Assembly: GCF_002575655.3 (NCBI RefSeq) | Contig: NC_053037.3 | Span: 144,967,207-145,031,206, forward strand | Source of the DNA: Aegilops tauschii subsp. strangulata | Taxonomy: Eukaryota > Streptophyta > Magnoliopsida > Poales > Poaceae | Direction: 5' to 3' | Length of the DNA stretch: 64,000 nt | Part shown: positions 63,370-64,000 of the stretch, in pieces | Numbering within the stretch: position 1 is the stretch's first letter | Layout: the number at the start of each line of letters is the position of its first letter | Made by a program: the position numbers and the translations under genes | The notes under the pieces: generated by a model | Seen by the model: only the letters and a program-made list of their open reading frames with translations | Database searches by the model: none | Told to the model about the DNA's origin: nothing

Positions 63370-63725
63370 GCGGTAGTACCGCCGCCAGTGCGGTACTACC
63401 GCCTATGGTCCTCAAGCAGCAGTACCACTGTCCAGCAGCGTTAGTATCGCTCGGGTGCATCAGCGGCAGTACCGTCCTGGTTCGGCACCGCTACCGCCTC
63501 GATTTGAGGGCATCTCTCCTCGTGTCGGGTTGTGCAGCAGTAGTAGCGGCAGTAGCAGCAGTAGTACCATGGCTACCACCGCTACTAGTGCCGCCGAAAC
63601 CCACTCTCTCTTCCATTCTCTCTCTTATGCCTCTGCTCTCAGTCACCGCGGTAGTACCGCTGGTGGTCGCGGTAGTACCACTGCTACCAGCAGTAGTACC
63701 GCTCCACTAAGCAGTAGTACCGCTC
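63370..63725. repeat. GTAGTACCGC palindromic repeat cluster
   Basis: AGCGGTAGTACCGC and GCGGTACTACCGC are self-complementary and recur with AGCAGTAGTA runs. The 101- and 97-codon frames here result from the trinucleotide-like pattern. Confidence 0.75.
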
Positions 63726-63769
63726 TGTGCGGGCTGAAGAGGGGATAACGGTTGGATAAGTTCCCCCAC

Positions 63770-63776
63770 TATAAAA
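63770..63776 (+). promoter_or_regulatory. TATA box of the right-edge LTR
   Basis: TATAAAA in CCCCCACTATAAAAGGAGG is a strong consensus site within U3. Confidence 0.65.
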
Positions 63777-64000
63777 GGAGGTCTTATTCTCCAAAGAGAC
63801 TGACCTCTTCCCTCCCCAAGCTCCATTGTTGCTCAAAGATCCATTTTCACCCGATCTCTCTCCCTAGCTAATCAAACTCGTTGATTTTCTAGGGATTGGT
63901 TGAGAAGGCCCCGGTCTACACTTCCACCAAGAGAAATTTGATTCCCCCCACTAATCCCTTGCGGATCTTGTTACTCTTGGGTGCACCCTAGACGATTGAG

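Larger units (their letters stand above)
63046..64000 (+). mobile_element. Plus-strand LTR of a gypsy-type element, cut by window end
   Basis: It starts TGTTAGGGCATGTCTCTCTC, a common wheat LTR opening, and includes a promoter (TATAAAA at 63770-63776) in plus orientation followed by a CT-rich leader. Between 63370 and 63725 are many GTAGTACCGC words in both orientations. Neither the far end nor internal coding DNA is in the window, so the family is unproven. Confidence 0.68.

Noticed and set aside
63405..63748. Two frames of about 100 codons rich in Ser, Thr, Val or Ala
   Set aside because: Produced by GTAGTACCGC and AGCAGTAGTA repeats in an LTR.

Overview
The window looks like intergenic chromatin of a Triticeae genome (wheat, Aegilops or a close relative). 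The evidence is its repeat content: a Sabrina/WHAM-like Ty3-gypsy LTR with a tRNA-Asp primer site, a Fatima-like Ty3-gypsy element with an antisense spliced gene, a BARE1/Angela-type Ty1-copia solo LTR, large CACTA elements with characteristic subterminal repeats, and Stowaway, Harbinger and Mutator MITEs. Family names come from recalled resemblance, not from a search. No rRNA, CRISPR or bacterial feature is visible.

Layout. 1-3.7 kb: a minus-strand gypsy element (decayed gag-protease, primer site, 1.13-kb LTR) next to older LTR-retrotransposon debris. 4173-32082: a 27.9-kb composite CACTA element with CACTAC termini and a matching 3-bp GTG duplication. It appears to sit inside an older CACTA-like element whose repeats flank it on both sides. 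A Tekay/Del-like chromovirus (5467-13883) is nested in its left arm. That chromovirus has a 2.62-kb 5' LTR, an extra ORF upstream of gag, a pol region broken by nonsense and frameshift changes, and a 3' LTR cut to 338 bp. The centre of the CACTA (13.9-28.9 kb) holds MITEs, minisatellites and decayed exon-like gene pieces, and no recognisable transposase. Its right arm carries typical subterminal arrays.

32.1-36.1 kb: the outer CACTA-like element, with two small pseudogenes set in similar cassettes. 36113-50197: a non-autonomous Fatima-like element in minus orientation. It has two 471-bp LTRs, gag and part of protease on the minus strand, no RT/RNase H/integrase, and a TATA-driven five-exon gene (PF04195-like) on the opposite strand. 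Its right LTR is split by a very GC-rich LTR element without recognisable pol (44846-50028, perfect 5-bp duplication ACAAG). By hand count, LTR divergence is about 3.8% for the outer element and 1.9% for the inner one, as nesting predicts.

50.2-63.0 kb: gene-fragment-rich DNA with a DUF4283-like pseudogene, an unidentified pseudogene, the solo LTR, an F-box/DUF295-like pseudogene, a WRN/RNase D-like 3'-5' exonuclease ORF with its acidic catalytic residues, short elements sharing one terminal motif, and an intact 189-codon ORF of unknown function with a TATA box. 63046-64000: the start of a plus-strand LTR that runs out of the window.

Most coding capacity is dead transposon or captured gene DNA. 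The best candidates for live function are the 189-codon ORF (62062-62631, minus) and the exonuclease ORF (57978-58523, plus). I did not find an undescribed defence or enzymatic system. The most unusual structures are the extra ORF of the chromovirus, the antisense spliced gene of the Fatima-like element, the 854-bp full-length foldback element, and the repeated exon-like motif at 20.2-25.4 kb.
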